From Serratia sp. UGAL515B_01 (GTDB taxonomy: Bacteria; Pseudomonadota; Gammaproteobacteria; Enterobacterales; Enterobacteriaceae), in contig NZ_CP109900.1 in assembly GCF_033095805.1 (NCBI RefSeq), positions 1-46,299 of the forward strand: a stretch of 46,299 bases of DNA. The letters run 5' to 3'. The notes beneath the pieces are model-generated. The model was given only the letters and a program-made list of their open reading frames with translations, did no database searches and was not told where the DNA came from. The position numbers and the translations under genes were made by a program. Every line of letters begins with the position of its first letter. Within the stretch, counting starts at the first letter, position 1. Shown here piece by piece: positions 23,798 to 31,199 of this stretch.

Positions 23798-23950
23798 ATG
23801 AAGCAGATACGCCGTTGGAGTACAGAACGTAAGGAACAAGAACGCAAGCTGAATCTGGAACGCAGGGGGATGAAGGTAGCGCCGTTGTTTGCCGATGAGC
23901 TGATCGCGCGTGAGTTGGAGAAACGACATGATTACTTCAAGGGAAAATGA
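23798..23950 (+). CDS. Small charged protein of unknown function
   Basis: A 50 aa, very basic and acidic product (MKQIRRWSTERKEQERKLN..., then ...ELIARELEKRHDYFKGK), probably one long helix. Not recognised. The frame is open further upstream to 23726, but ATG 23798 gives the most protein-like start. It overlaps the next frame at 23928. Confidence 0.4.
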   Translation: MKQIRRWSTERKEQERKLNLERRGMKVAPLFADELIARELEKRHDYFKGK

Positions 23951-24257
23951 GCACTATACTGAAAGTAATTCTGTTTTCGGTCGTGGAGAGGGCGTGTGTA
24001 TGTGGAAATATCTAAGACGAAAAATCACTAGCATACCGTTAGTGAAAAACATGTCTTTATCACAGAGAAAGCGAGTAGGGGGAAAATTTATCCTCTATAG
24101 CACTATGCTGCTGCTCATTCCTTTTACCGGCATGTTTCTGTCCTACAACAGTGCTCTGGTACATATCGTCTTTCAGGTGATTTGGGGTGTATCTATGGTC
24201 ATCGGGTGTCTGATTGCTTTCGAGTCTAAGCATGAGTCGGGTAGAAGGGCAAAATGA
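23928..24257 (+). CDS. Small membrane protein of unknown function
   Basis: The 109 aa product has two hydrophobic segments (about residues 55-76 and 80-96) with positive ends and a basic tail. GGAG lies seven bases before ATG 23928; an inner ATG at 24000 would start with MWKYLRRK and give 85 aa. It overlaps the end of the small gene at 23798. No family is recognised. A structured inverted repeat follows at 24268-24327. Confidence 0.5.
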   Translation: MITSRENEHYTESNSVFGRGEGVCMWKYLRRKITSIPLVKNMSLSQRKRVGGKFILYSTMLLLIPFTGMFLSYNSALVHIVFQVIWGVSMVIGCLIAFESKHESGRRAK

Positions 24258-24267
24258 TGTTGGCCAG

Positions 24268-24327
24268 GGCAGGAAGGTATAGAATAGACGGCACCTGTGG
24301 TGCAGTTCTTTCACGTACCTTCCTGCC
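24268..24327. other. Two-tier stem-loop (possible RNA element)
   Basis: GGCAGGAAGGTA (24268-24279) pairs perfectly with TACCTTCCTGCC (24316-24327), and the loop contains a second hairpin GCACC-TGT-GGTGC (24291-24303). It lies between the gene ending at 24257 and the convergent HTH gene ending at 24409. It could be a terminator for both or a small RNA. Confidence 0.5.
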
Positions 24328-24408
24328 TCATACAGAACTTATCTTGGTTAACTGTTATACAGGTATTAGTGTTTAGATCTCTCATCGTTATTTATCAGAT
24401 CGTTTCTA

Positions 24409-24750
24409 TTACACGCTGTTATTTTCTTGTAAAACATTCAAATCAAAAAAACTCTTATAAGTAAACAGGATCGCGTATCTTTGCTGTTCTGTAAGCATTT
24501 TTAGAGATAAAAGCTCTGCTTTTTCTTGCTCAGTAAGTCTTTGTAAAAGCACATCTACAGGTGATACTCCACATGCCTCACATAGTGAATCCCTTTCCCA
24601 CAAACCATTTATTTCAATTCGCCCACTAAAAATATCTTTTATACGTTGTTCTGATACATTCATTTTTCTTGCTATGTCGGAATAGCGGATTTTTTTAGCT
24701 CTGATGATTTTTTTTAGCTCTATTATTGAGGGGTGTATCACATTTTTCAT
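24409..24750 (-). CDS. XRE-type HTH regulator
   Basis: The 113 aa protein has an HTH at about residues 8-50 (LKKIIRAKKIRYSDIARKMN then VSEQRIKDIFSG), followed by a helical part (LTEQEKAELLSLKMLTEQQRYAI), the layout of small phage-type and plasmid regulators. Upstream lie two AAAAGTGT palindromes (24775-24800 and 24859-24887), the likely operators, related to those of the other two small HTH genes. Confidence 0.75.
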   Translation of the reverse strand: MKNVIHPSIIELKKIIRAKKIRYSDIARKMNVSEQRIKDIFSGRIEINGLWERDSLCEACGVSPVDVLLQRLTEQEKAELLSLKMLTEQQRYAILFTYKSFFDLNVLQENNSV

Positions 24751-24774
24751 ACTGTAATAATTTTTCTTGATTAT

Positions 24775-24887
24775 TTAAAAGTGTATGGAAAAACACTTAA
24801 AAAGTTAATGTGTGAAATAAGTATATAATAAATATGTGTTTTGTCTAATATGTATTTTTTAAAAGTGTAGCCACATACACTTTTTAA
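24775..24887. promoter_or_regulatory. Two AAAAGTGT palindromes upstream of the HTH gene
   Basis: TTAAAAGTGT (24775-24784) faces ACACTT (24793-24798), and TTAAAAGTGTA (24859-24869) faces TACACTTTTTAA (24876-24887). They share the TTAAAAGTG half-site with the operators at 14886-14912 and 23172-23198. They probably bind the HTH protein encoded at 24409-24750. Confidence 0.6.
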
Positions 24888-25585
24888 TTACAAACCTTTG
24901 TATAGGTAGCAGTTGACTAAAGTATAGGTTTTTTTTAATGTAAAAAACAAACAAGCTAACGCTTATTAGGAGAAGATTTATTTTTATAATACATAGGGGT
25001 TTATATTTTTATTATGTTTTTGTTTCGGTGTTTTTTAAATATCCGATTGTTCTTTAAAAATTTGAAGTTGCTCATTGTGGAATTAATAAAAAAGCTAGTA
25101 AAATGAAAAGGCGAAGAATTCTAAAAGGAAAGAATAGAGTAAATTAATGGTTATAAAAATCGTATACGGAAAGGTAAGAAGACGGATGATAAAGAGATAA
25201 AGAGATGAAGAGTAAAGGACAACACGGGGTTGCGCCATAATTTTTTCGAGGTTAAGAAAACTCAATGAGTAAGGGATATAGCAGCAGAGACTCTAAGAGA
25301 TAATATCAATAGGAATGGAGAAGTTTAAATTATTTATGGATGATAGAAATGGTTAGATTGAAAATTAAAAAATAGTAAATTAATCGATAATTTATTAATG
25401 CGACAGAGCCGCTTGTGCACTATGTATATAGTTGATTTTAAGATAAGTGAAATGATAATATTTTATTTTTATTGTAAAAATTAAATATATGCAAGCGTGA
25501 GTTTATTAATATTATAGAGGTGTTTTTAATTAAATTATTATAGTTAACGTGTTCTCGTTGTTGCATGTGAAATATTAAAATTAAA
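24888..25585. other. AT-rich gene-free region
   Basis: About 700 bp with no convincing gene on either strand. Between 25101 and 25230 the plus strand is strikingly purine-rich, with GATAAAGA repeated twice and GATGAAGAG after it. A 17-codon frame at about 25148 has no support. The region may hold the promoter of something lost, or be a spacer that enters the recipient soon after the first gene. Confidence 0.5.
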
Positions 25586-26083
25586 TCAGTTGATAACTTT
25601 AGGTTTGATATTTCCTGATTTTATTTTTTTATAAATAAAATAAATTGACTTTGCATAATTATGACGTGCAGAGATAGTTTCATCTCTATTCTTTACGCCA
25701 GCATTATACATACCTACAGCCAACCAGTTTGTACCATATGCGTTGAAGTTCCTTCTGAGTACCATTGCGCCTACGTGGATATTCAAACAAGGTTCGGAAA
25801 TAAGTCTTTCAACGGTTAATTGAGGATATTCGATGCGAAAACTATTCAGCGTTTTACTATTTATTTGCATGATGCCGTAATCGATGCTTAAGACATCTCC
25901 ATTTTTGTTCTTGTTCTTATTGGTTGCCAATGGATTAAATGATGACTCACGATAAGCGATAGAGCGTAGATAATCAGGGTCAATATTGTAGTATAAACCA
26001 GCACGATCAAAGCAGTCCGCGTAAACGAAATTACTTATCAATAATAGAAGGAAGGTTGCTCCCGCTAATGGTATAGGCATCAT
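25586..26083 (-). CDS. Lytic transglycosylase (gene 19 / VirB1 type)
   Basis: The 165 aa protein has a signal peptide (to VYA, about residue 22), then an SLT domain with the catalytic glutamate in AYRESSFNP (near residue 46), GIMQIN (about 70-75) and MYNAG near the end. It locally opens the peptidoglycan for the mating channel. The size matches gene 19 of R1/F (169 aa). The ATGs at 26083/26080 with AAGGGA upstream are chosen; the open frame goes on to 26284 but would run through oriT. It is the first gene of the leading region, as in F-like plasmids. Confidence 0.9.
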   Translation of the reverse strand: MMPIPLAGATFLLLLISNFVYADCFDRAGLYYNIDPDYLRSIAYRESSFNPLATNKNKNKNGDVLSIDYGIMQINSKTLNSFRIEYPQLTVERLISEPCLNIHVGAMVLRRNFNAYGTNWLAVGMYNAGVKNRDETISARHNYAKSIYFIYKKIKSGNIKPKVIN

Positions 26084-26149
26084 CAGTCCCTTAAATTTTG
26101 AAAGTCTAGAATGAGGATATAATAAATAGCTGATTTTTAGAAGAAGAAT

Positions 26150-26179
26150 GTACACACCACTCGCAAATGTGAAATTTGC
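26150..26179 (-). other. oriT: oriT: nic site and adjacent inverted repeat
   Basis: On the minus strand, GCAAAT and ATTTGC arms (26174-26179 and 26163-26168, loop of five) are followed by GAGTGGTGT and then GTACATT. F has an inverted repeat ending TTTGCG, then TGGGGTGT, the nick, and GG. Here TTTGCG is followed by AGTGGTGT with the same spacing, which places the nick on the minus strand between 26154 and 26153. The 5' end then leads into the gene-19-like gene and the leading region, and the tra genes come last, as expected. Confidence 0.85.
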
Positions 26180-26240
26180 ATGTTTTTTCTTTAATATTAG
26201 TGTGTTAATAAATAAATTTGTGTTTTCTGTATGATTTCTT

Positions 26241-26410
26241 GAGTAACCCGTTAACAACCAGTAAGTTACTAAAAGGTGTCTCATAAGTAACCTTCGAGTG
26301 CTTTCATATATATCATGTAGTTAAGTTTGATTATTCTTTTGTGGTTACTCGATGGTTACTTGATTGATGCTAGTAAGTTACTCATAAAGGTGGTGTGTAA
26401 GTGAGTACCA
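26241..26410. promoter_or_regulatory. Repeats between nic and traM (probable TraM/TraY sites)
   Basis: AGTAAGTTACT occurs at 26260-26270 and 26372-26382. Half-sites GTTACT or AGTAAC occur at about 26242, 26285, 26343 and 26354. In F, binding sites for IHF, TraY and TraM fill the same space between nic and traM, and TraM binds repeats and represses its own promoter. Which protein binds here is inference. Confidence 0.6.
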
Positions 26411-26447
26411 TTGATGGTTGCTAATAAATCAGAGGAAAATAGAGAAA

Positions 26448-26870
26448 ATGGATACTGTATATAAAAACAGTGACGAACATACTAAAAGCCGACCGAATAG
26501 GGTCAACCTGACAGTTCCTCACTCTTTACTAGAGGTGGTAGACAGGAATGTAAATGCTCGTTTGGATGATGGAGAATCTAGAGATACTGCCAATAGAGCA
26601 GCGTTCGTCATGGAAATGTTCAAGCTTGGGTTACGAGTTCATGAAAATAAAAAGAAGAAAGATGAAGGGGAGGTTACCCTTAACGATCAATTAAAAATGA
26701 TGAGTAGAAACATATTGATATCGTCATTTTTGGCAGAAGCTATCTTCAGCCTTATCAAAGAAACTTTAGATATGTCCAAAGTACAAAAAAGTGAAACTTA
26801 CCTTGCTAATGATTTTATGATGGTGTTGGATGAAAGGATAACCGGGAAGTTAATGCAGTTCTTCAAATGA
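26448..26870 (+). CDS. traM: TraM relaxosome accessory protein
   Basis: TraM binds sites next to oriT as a tetramer and links the relaxosome to TraD. The 140 aa protein shares with F TraM (127 aa) the segment ELGLRVHE (here KLGLRVHEN, near residues 60-68), a ribbon-helix-helix-like start (RVNLTVPHSLLEVVD), and the final ...E---KLMQFF, which in F is the TraD contact. ATG 26448 with AGAGGA upstream is chosen; a TTG at 26418 gives ten more residues. It follows oriT directly. Confidence 0.88.
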   Translation: MDTVYKNSDEHTKSRPNRVNLTVPHSLLEVVDRNVNARLDDGESRDTANRAAFVMEMFKLGLRVHENKKKKDEGEVTLNDQLKMMSRNILISSFLAEAIFSLIKETLDMSKVQKSETYLANDFMMVLDERITGKLMQFFK

Positions 26871-26879
26871 TATTTTAGG

Positions 26880-26930
26880 GATTTTCCTGTCAGCCCGGAT
26901 GTTCATATCTGGGCTGGCGAGAAATCATAA
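26880..26930. promoter_or_regulatory. Stem-loop between traM and traJ
   Basis: CAGCCCGGAT (26891-26900) pairs with ATCTGGGCTG (26907-26916) with one G-T pair, and outer GATTT/AAATC can pair around it. It may end the traM message, or be part of a FinP-like antisense RNA on the traJ leader; F has finP exactly in this interval. There is no typical T tract on either strand. Confidence 0.45.
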
Positions 26931-27033
26931 AATAGCGATTAACTAGCCTCGATTACAGTAACTATAAATTAAAAATTTTGTTTGTCGTAAGTGTGACTGT
27001 GGTAATAAAAATGGAATTTAATTGAGGTTGCGT

Positions 27034-27342
27034 ATGATAAGATTGATAAAAGGTATGCCAGTTGTTGAGTTAAAACCAGTATTTCCTGAGCTGACAGAAA
27101 TACAATTGAATTATTTGTGTATGTTCATGAATTATGGTAGCTACAGTAAGATTGCTGCGATTATGGGATGCAGTGAGGACAACGTAAAAAGGCACATTCA
27201 ACGTTGCAAGGAGAAGCTTGGTTTATCGAGTGTGGATATGTTAGGTATTGTTTATAATGCCAGGGTTCAGTGTTGTATCATGCAACATTTAAAAATCCAT
27301 GCAGGATTAGTAAAGCAGACGAGTCAACGTAATGCTCATTAA
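27034..27342 (+). CDS. traJ: TraJ-like regulator with LuxR-type HTH
   Basis: The 102 aa protein has a LuxR-type HTH (ELTEIQLNYLCMFMNYGSYSKIA then a GCSEDNVKRHIQRCKEKLG, about residues 18-60). It stands between traM and traY, where F has traJ, the activator of the transfer promoter. F TraJ is longer (about 226-229 aa), so only the DNA-binding part may be kept. GAGG lies six bases before ATG 27034. A terminator follows at 27350-27373. The family call is from the motif, the role from position. Confidence 0.7.
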   Translation: MIRLIKGMPVVELKPVFPELTEIQLNYLCMFMNYGSYSKIAAIMGCSEDNVKRHIQRCKEKLGLSSVDMLGIVYNARVQCCIMQHLKIHAGLVKQTSQRNAH

Positions 27343-27349
27343 ACACTAA

Positions 27350-27373
27350 GGAAGCCGTCAAGGCTTCCATTTT
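27350..27373 (+). terminator. Terminator after traJ
   Basis: GGAAGCC (27350-27356), loop of five, GGCTTCC (27362-27368), then ATTTT. It ends the traJ transcript; the minus-strand pseudogene ends just beyond. Confidence 0.75.
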
Positions 27374-27416
27374 GAACTAATACAATTCACTCTATCATAA
27401 AGTGCGGTTCAATATT

Positions 27417-27915
27417 CTACCGTCTTAGTTCATGTATGATAAATGAACGCTTACCAGGTAGAAAGTCATCAACAACGGCTTTCCTTCTTTCCGTCCAGAT
27501 TAAGAAGTGTAAGGTTGAGGAAAACTGAGTTTCATCTTCAGGCTGAGAACAGATAAGTAACTCACCATTTAAAGCGGTTGCAAACATACCTCTTCCGTAG
27601 TCCTGTTCACTGACGATAAAGTTGGTGTTGTCTTCCAAAAATGCTTCTGATTGATATAAGCGTAGGCGAAAGTATTCATCGATGATTGGTAGATAATAAA
27701 CGGTAGGATTAAGAATACACTCCGAGCGCATAAACTAACCAGTCATGGTTAACATTTAGATAGACCTTCAGCGATAATGCTTGATTTTTTATAGGTTTCT
27801 ACCTTATTTCTAATTAGGTGGCTTATGGTTGATTTTGATATGCCTGTTCTAACTCCAGCGTCGGACTGGTTAATTTCTAGTCATCGCAATATTTTTTCAA
27901 GACGTTCGCCTAATG
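27417..27915 (-). pseudogene. Degraded copy of the HTH regulator at 27965-28507
   Basis: The C-terminal part (27417-27731) is open and clearly similar to residues about 75-170 of the neighbouring intact gene: NPT-YLPII--YFRL-LYQS--FL is shared. Upstream, the HTH part is still readable (LKTLGERLEK, ...STISHLIRNKVETYKKS, NHDWLVYA) but broken by an in-frame TGA and at least two frameshifts. So this is a tandem duplicate that has decayed. A short product from an inner start cannot be ruled out. Confidence 0.8.
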
Positions 27916-27964
27916 TTTTCAATGTCTATAGTTCTTTATTGATTGGTATTCAATGATTTTACGG

Positions 27965-28507
27965 TTAAAAACTAACTAATAGTGAAGAAGGTAGTTCGCC
28001 ATATGTGCGGATCTCATGAATAAAGAATGACTTTTTATTTTCATCATCACTATCAATGACAAACTTTTCGTCCTCTGTCCATATTAAGTATTTTAGTGGT
28101 TTTTTTGTATTTCCTTCAGATGTAGAGCAAATAAGAACTTCTTCATTTAAGATAGTGGCAAACATAGACGTTCCATAGTATTGGTCTGAGATCAAGTATT
28201 GTGAGTTTTCATCAAGGAAACCTTGAGACTGATATAACCCTAATCTAAAGTAGTCATGGATAATTGGAAGATATTTCGCTGTAGGATTAAATATCCCTCC
28301 TTTGCCATATACGAGCCAATCATGATTAATGCGTAAACCATCTGCGAGCGCTCTTGAGTTTTTATACGTTCGTGCTTGTGTCCTTACGAGATGGCTAATC
28401 GTAGTCTGAGCTACCCCTGTGCTGAGGCTTGCGTGAGCCTGCGATATCTTTAGTTTGGTTAGAGCAAACTCTAGTCTCTCACCCAGAGTTTTTAAGCTAT
28501 TAGCCAT
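27965..28507 (-). CDS. HTH regulator with an unknown C-terminal domain
   Basis: The 180 aa protein begins with a CI/XRE-type HTH (LGERLEFALTKLKISQAHAS then TTISHLVRTQ, residues about 7-50) and goes on with a INHDWLVYGKGG linker and a C-terminal domain of about 100 residues (YFRLGLYQSQGFLDENSQYLIS...). It recalls phage-repressor-like proteins, but no S24 peptidase catalytic residues are clear. ATG 28507 is chosen; a TTG at 28516 gives three more residues. Standing divergently before the traY-traA operon, it probably represses the transfer promoter. A broken copy lies just after it. Confidence 0.8.
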   Translation of the reverse strand: MANSLKTLGERLEFALTKLKISQAHASLSTGVAQTTISHLVRTQARTYKNSRALADGLRINHDWLVYGKGGIFNPTAKYLPIIHDYFRLGLYQSQGFLDENSQYLISDQYYGTSMFATILNEEVLICSTSEGNTKKPLKYLIWTEDEKFVIDSDDENKKSFFIHEIRTYGELPSSLLVSF

Positions 28508-28815
28508 TTTGTTCAATCCATCACTTATCTACAGAATTTCAACCAATAAATAATAAGTTATAAGTATTTGTTTTCTAATCAATAATTCGCTTATTTATTA
28601 ATATTTTTATTAAGCTACTAAAAATTGTTTGAAATGTATGTTGTATTGTCATACTCTCAAAATGTTGAAAGTTCACTCAACAAGATATTGTGTTTATGTA
28701 GGCTTATATCCATAACCATATGTTTTAAAATGGTTAAACTTATTTTTTTGTAAATTTTTTAGTGGTTTAACTGAAGTCGGTTATGGCGATTTTGTGCATG
28801 AAAACAGGAGTCCGT
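28508..28815. promoter_or_regulatory. Divergent promoter region of the HTH gene and the tra operon
   Basis: These 308 AT-rich bp lie between the HTH repressor (leftward) and the traY-like gene (rightward), and should hold the main transfer promoter (PY in F) and its operators. I see no single outstanding palindrome; several TTATTnATTAAT-like stretches and AAGCTACT/ATTGTT runs are present. Confidence 0.45.
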
Positions 28816-29067
28816 ATGTCAGAGTCATCGTCCGTAAAAGTTCCTCGTCCAGCCAGCTCTTTGTACGTGGGGCCAGAACGATGTGAACAGGTACGGCGCT
28901 GTGCTATTGAAATTAGTTACCACACCGGGGAAAACGTCTCAGCATCTCAACTTTCACAGTATCTCATTGATAAATACTTAGAAGATGCAAAGGCGGAGTT
29001 AATCAACCAACTGAAGAAAGGAGGGGATAGCATGGCCGTTATTTTAGGCAATGCTAACGAGGAATAA
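28816..29067 (+). CDS. traY: TraY-like ribbon-helix-helix relaxosome protein
   Basis: The 83 aa protein lies directly before traA, as traY does in F. It has a ribbon-helix-helix-like part (VSASQLSQYLIDKYLEDAKAEL, residues about 40-61) after a short basic start. TraY bends oriT DNA to help TraI and also acts on the tra promoter. AGGAG stands five bases before ATG 28816; earlier ATGs at 28783 and 28798 have poorer sites. The family call is mainly from position and fold. Confidence 0.7.
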   Translation: MSESSSVKVPRPASSLYVGPERCEQVRRCAIEISYHTGENVSASQLSQYLIDKYLEDAKAELINQLKKGGDSMAVILGNANEE

Positions 29068-29099
29068 AAACTAATTTTATATTCAAAATCGTTATATAA

Positions 29100-29119
29100 G
29101 TGTACTCGACCGAGTACAC
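29100..29119. promoter_or_regulatory. Palindrome between traY and traA
   Basis: GTGTACTCG (29100-29108) and CGAGTACAC (29111-29119) are perfect arms separated by AC. It may be an operator or an mRNA hairpin that shapes the traY/traA ratio; no T run follows. Confidence 0.5.
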
Positions 29120-29247
29120 CTGTACGCGTAAATCTGTGGCAGCATAAATAGTGAATATTTATTAAAGGGAGGTTAAACACTAAAAAAATCATTTAACGTT
29201 CAGATCTAAAAAATATCTTTTTTTTTAACCGTCAAAGGAAAATATAA

Positions 29248-29556
29248 ATGAACGGAAAGATTCGCTCGTTCTTTAAAACCCCGCGCAAAATGGGTGCGGT
29301 AGCTATGGCAGTTATGGGTTTGGCAATTGTAATGACACCATCTTTACATGCATATGCAGATGATTTATTTAAAGGTGGCAAATCAACAATTAATGATACG
29401 TTTGGTAGCGGCTCTACCGTTATCTGGATTTTATATATTCTGGAAATCATGGCAGCTATTTTTGCCTATGTGAAAACTAAAAACCTGGCTGTATTTGGCG
29501 GTATCGCCGCAGTTATTGTTTTCGTAAACGTCGTATTCGGTATTATTCCTCAATAA
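29248..29556 (+). CDS. traA: TraA pilin precursor
   Basis: The 102 aa precursor has a long basic leader (MNGKIRSFFKTPRKMG...) and a likely LepB site after AYA (residue 37), leaving about 65 residues, near the 70 aa of F pilin. The mature part has the two hydrophobic helices of F-type pilins (WILYILEIMAAIFAYVKTKN and LAVFGGIAAVIVFVNVVFGI) and an FGSGSTV segment like F's TFGKDSSV. The long leader is typical of F-type pilins; TraQ, which helps pilin insertion in F, is not found on this plasmid. AAGGAA is upstream. Confidence 0.93.
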   Translation: MNGKIRSFFKTPRKMGAVAMAVMGLAIVMTPSLHAYADDLFKGGKSTINDTFGSGSTVIWILYILEIMAAIFAYVKTKNLAVFGGIAAVIVFVNVVFGIIPQ

Positions 29557-29568
29557 AAAGTGAACTGA

Positions 29569-29865
29569 ATGGAAAAACGTAACCGTCATGAATTTCCGGC
29601 TACGTTTTCCGATCAAAAGCGCTATGTGGGGCTGCCACTTGATGAACTGATTATCTATCTCCCTTTAGGGGTGCTAGCTATCTTCATTAATGCCTGGGTT
29701 TTCAGCCCCACTCTCGGTGCAGCAGTAATCGGAATTCGTTACCTGAAAAGAGGCAAGGGTTCCAGTTATTTACTTAACCTTGCCTATTGGTTTTTACCCA
29801 CAACACTGATGCGCTTCTTTATTTCAGTCCTACCCGAAAGTTTCAAGCGCCATTGGGTTGCCTGA
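29569..29865 (+). CDS. traL: TraL pilus-assembly protein (VirB3-like)
   Basis: The 98 aa protein sits between traA and traE as in F (F TraL about 91 aa). A conserved N-terminal block (HEFPATFSDQKRYVGLPLDELI) leads to two hydrophobic segments, about residues 26-45 and 49-57/70-85, then RFFISVLPESFKRHW near the end, which fits TraL. It is an inner-membrane part of the pilus assembly site. Confidence 0.9.
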   Translation: MEKRNRHEFPATFSDQKRYVGLPLDELIIYLPLGVLAIFINAWVFSPTLGAAVIGIRYLKRGKGSSYLLNLAYWFLPTTLMRFFISVLPESFKRHWVA

Positions 29866-29908
29866 TTATATTCACCCATTGCCGCAATCATTCTTATCGG
29901 TAAATCAT

Positions 29909-30484
29909 ATGGAATATAAAATTCGAAGCACGGGCCAGCGTAATATGGCCGTGGCGATAGTTATTTTTGTTGTGATCAGTGTCCTGAGTCTTGGGTTGTG
30001 TTTTCGCATATTCAATCAGAATACTGCGCTGGTAAAGCAACTCATCAACAATCGGCAAACTATTATTTTGCCGATGAATATCAACAAGGAAATTGCCTTT
30101 AATGGTGAGCGGGGGGATGCCCGTTATCTTCGTTTAATGGCGTTAAGCCTGGTAAATCTGCGCCTGAACGTGACGAGAGAGAACGTTCAGGCAAGCCATG
30201 ACCTGCTACTGGCTTATGCGTGCGACGATCAGCGAAAAATCATGTTACCCGTCCTTGCCGAAGAAAAGAAACGTATCGAAAGCAACGAGGGAAGCTCGGT
30301 TTTCTATCCGGGAAAACTCCGCGTTGCGCCGGATACCGGATTGGTTGAACTGCCAGGGCAGTTGGAGTTCAGCTATGGCATGAGATCCGCAGAACCCGTG
30401 TCAAAACGCTATCAAATCCGCATTGATACCCGTAATGAGGGGATGTGCTTTAACTCATTTGTGGAGGTGCCTGTTGAAAAGTAA
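29909..30484 (+). CDS. traE: TraE mating-pair formation protein (VirB8-like)
   Basis: This 191 aa inner-membrane protein (F: 188 aa) has an N-terminal membrane segment (about residues 14-33) and a periplasmic part. The blocks ALSLVNLRLNVT-ENVQASHDLLL and LAEEKKRI match F TraE (ALSFIALRLNVSSETVDASH, LAEEAKRI). The ATG at 29909 gives the F-like start and length; the frame is open to a TTG at 29858. It overlaps traK, which begins at 30474. Confidence 0.92.
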   Translation: MEYKIRSTGQRNMAVAIVIFVVISVLSLGLCFRIFNQNTALVKQLINNRQTIILPMNINKEIAFNGERGDARYLRLMALSLVNLRLNVTRENVQASHDLLLAYACDDQRKIMLPVLAEEKKRIESNEGSSVFYPGKLRVAPDTGLVELPGQLEFSYGMRSAEPVSKRYQIRIDTRNEGMCFNSFVEVPVEK

Positions 30485-31199
30485 TTTGCTGTTCATGATG
30501 TTGGCAGCACTGGTTACCGGTTCAGCCTGTGCGGAGTCGGTAACGCTTAATCCCTGGGGACGTATCACAACGATTGTGAGTAACAGTGACCCTAACAGTA
30601 TCTCAGTACCCGATGATCGTGTCGTGTCAATTCAGGCGACACAGGGAGTCTTACAATCAAGAAGCACAACGCCGGATGGGGCGGTGATATTTACCACGCT
30701 GGCTGAAAAGCCGTTTACCGTATTTGTTCAAACCGAATCGGGATTCAGTTTCTCTGTCTATGCCACCCCGCGTAAACAACCCGGATTATCACTGGTGGTG
30801 AATAATCGCAGTATTCGGGGTGATGAACGTGCCAGTCAGTGGGAATCTTCACAGAGTACCTATAGCTCAATGTTAACCTCGCTGATTAGTCAGTTTATCA
30901 ATAATAAAAAGCCGGATGGTTTTGTCTTCACCAAGAATATAGATATCAGTCTGTCTCCATCGGTTGAGCAATATTTCACGGTGCGTCCCGTATCGGCATG
31001 GCGCGGGGATCAGATACGTATTGTACGACTCGATCTGACAAATCGGGCATCAAAGAATATTGAACTGAATGAACGTTATTTCTGGAGCAAGGGGGTGATG
31101 GCAGTTTCTTACTGGCCTCGTATCGATTACCTCTCGCCAGGAAGAACAGTCTCTGCCGTGATTGTATTGCGGGAGGAAGGGGGCAGGGATGAACAGTAA
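30474..31199 (+). CDS. traK: TraK outer-membrane-associated core protein (VirB9-like)
   Basis: The 241 aa product has a signal peptide (LLFMMLAALVTGSACA) and the TraK pattern: ISVPDDRVVSIQATQGVL..., then AEKPFTVFVQTESGFSFSVYATPR. The TTG start at 30474 has GGAGG six bases upstream and gives the F length (242 aa). TraK joins TraV and TraB to form the ring-like core through the envelope. It overlaps traE by 11 bases and traB by 11 bases. Confidence 0.92.
   Translation: MKSNLLFMMLAALVTGSACAESVTLNPWGRITTIVSNSDPNSISVPDDRVVSIQATQGVLQSRSTTPDGAVIFTTLAEKPFTVFVQTESGFSFSVYATPRKQPGLSLVVNNRSIRGDERASQWESSQSTYSSMLTSLISQFINNKKPDGFVFTKNIDISLSPSVEQYFTVRPVSAWRGDQIRIVRLDLTNRASKNIELNERYFWSKGVMAVSYWPRIDYLSPGRTVSAVIVLREEGGRDEQ

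Noticed and set aside
26084-26284. 67-residue N-terminal extension of the transglycosylase
   Set aside because: It would cover the nic site and TraM-site repeats and would place the signal peptide inside the protein; the ATG at 26083 has a ribosome site and the right length.
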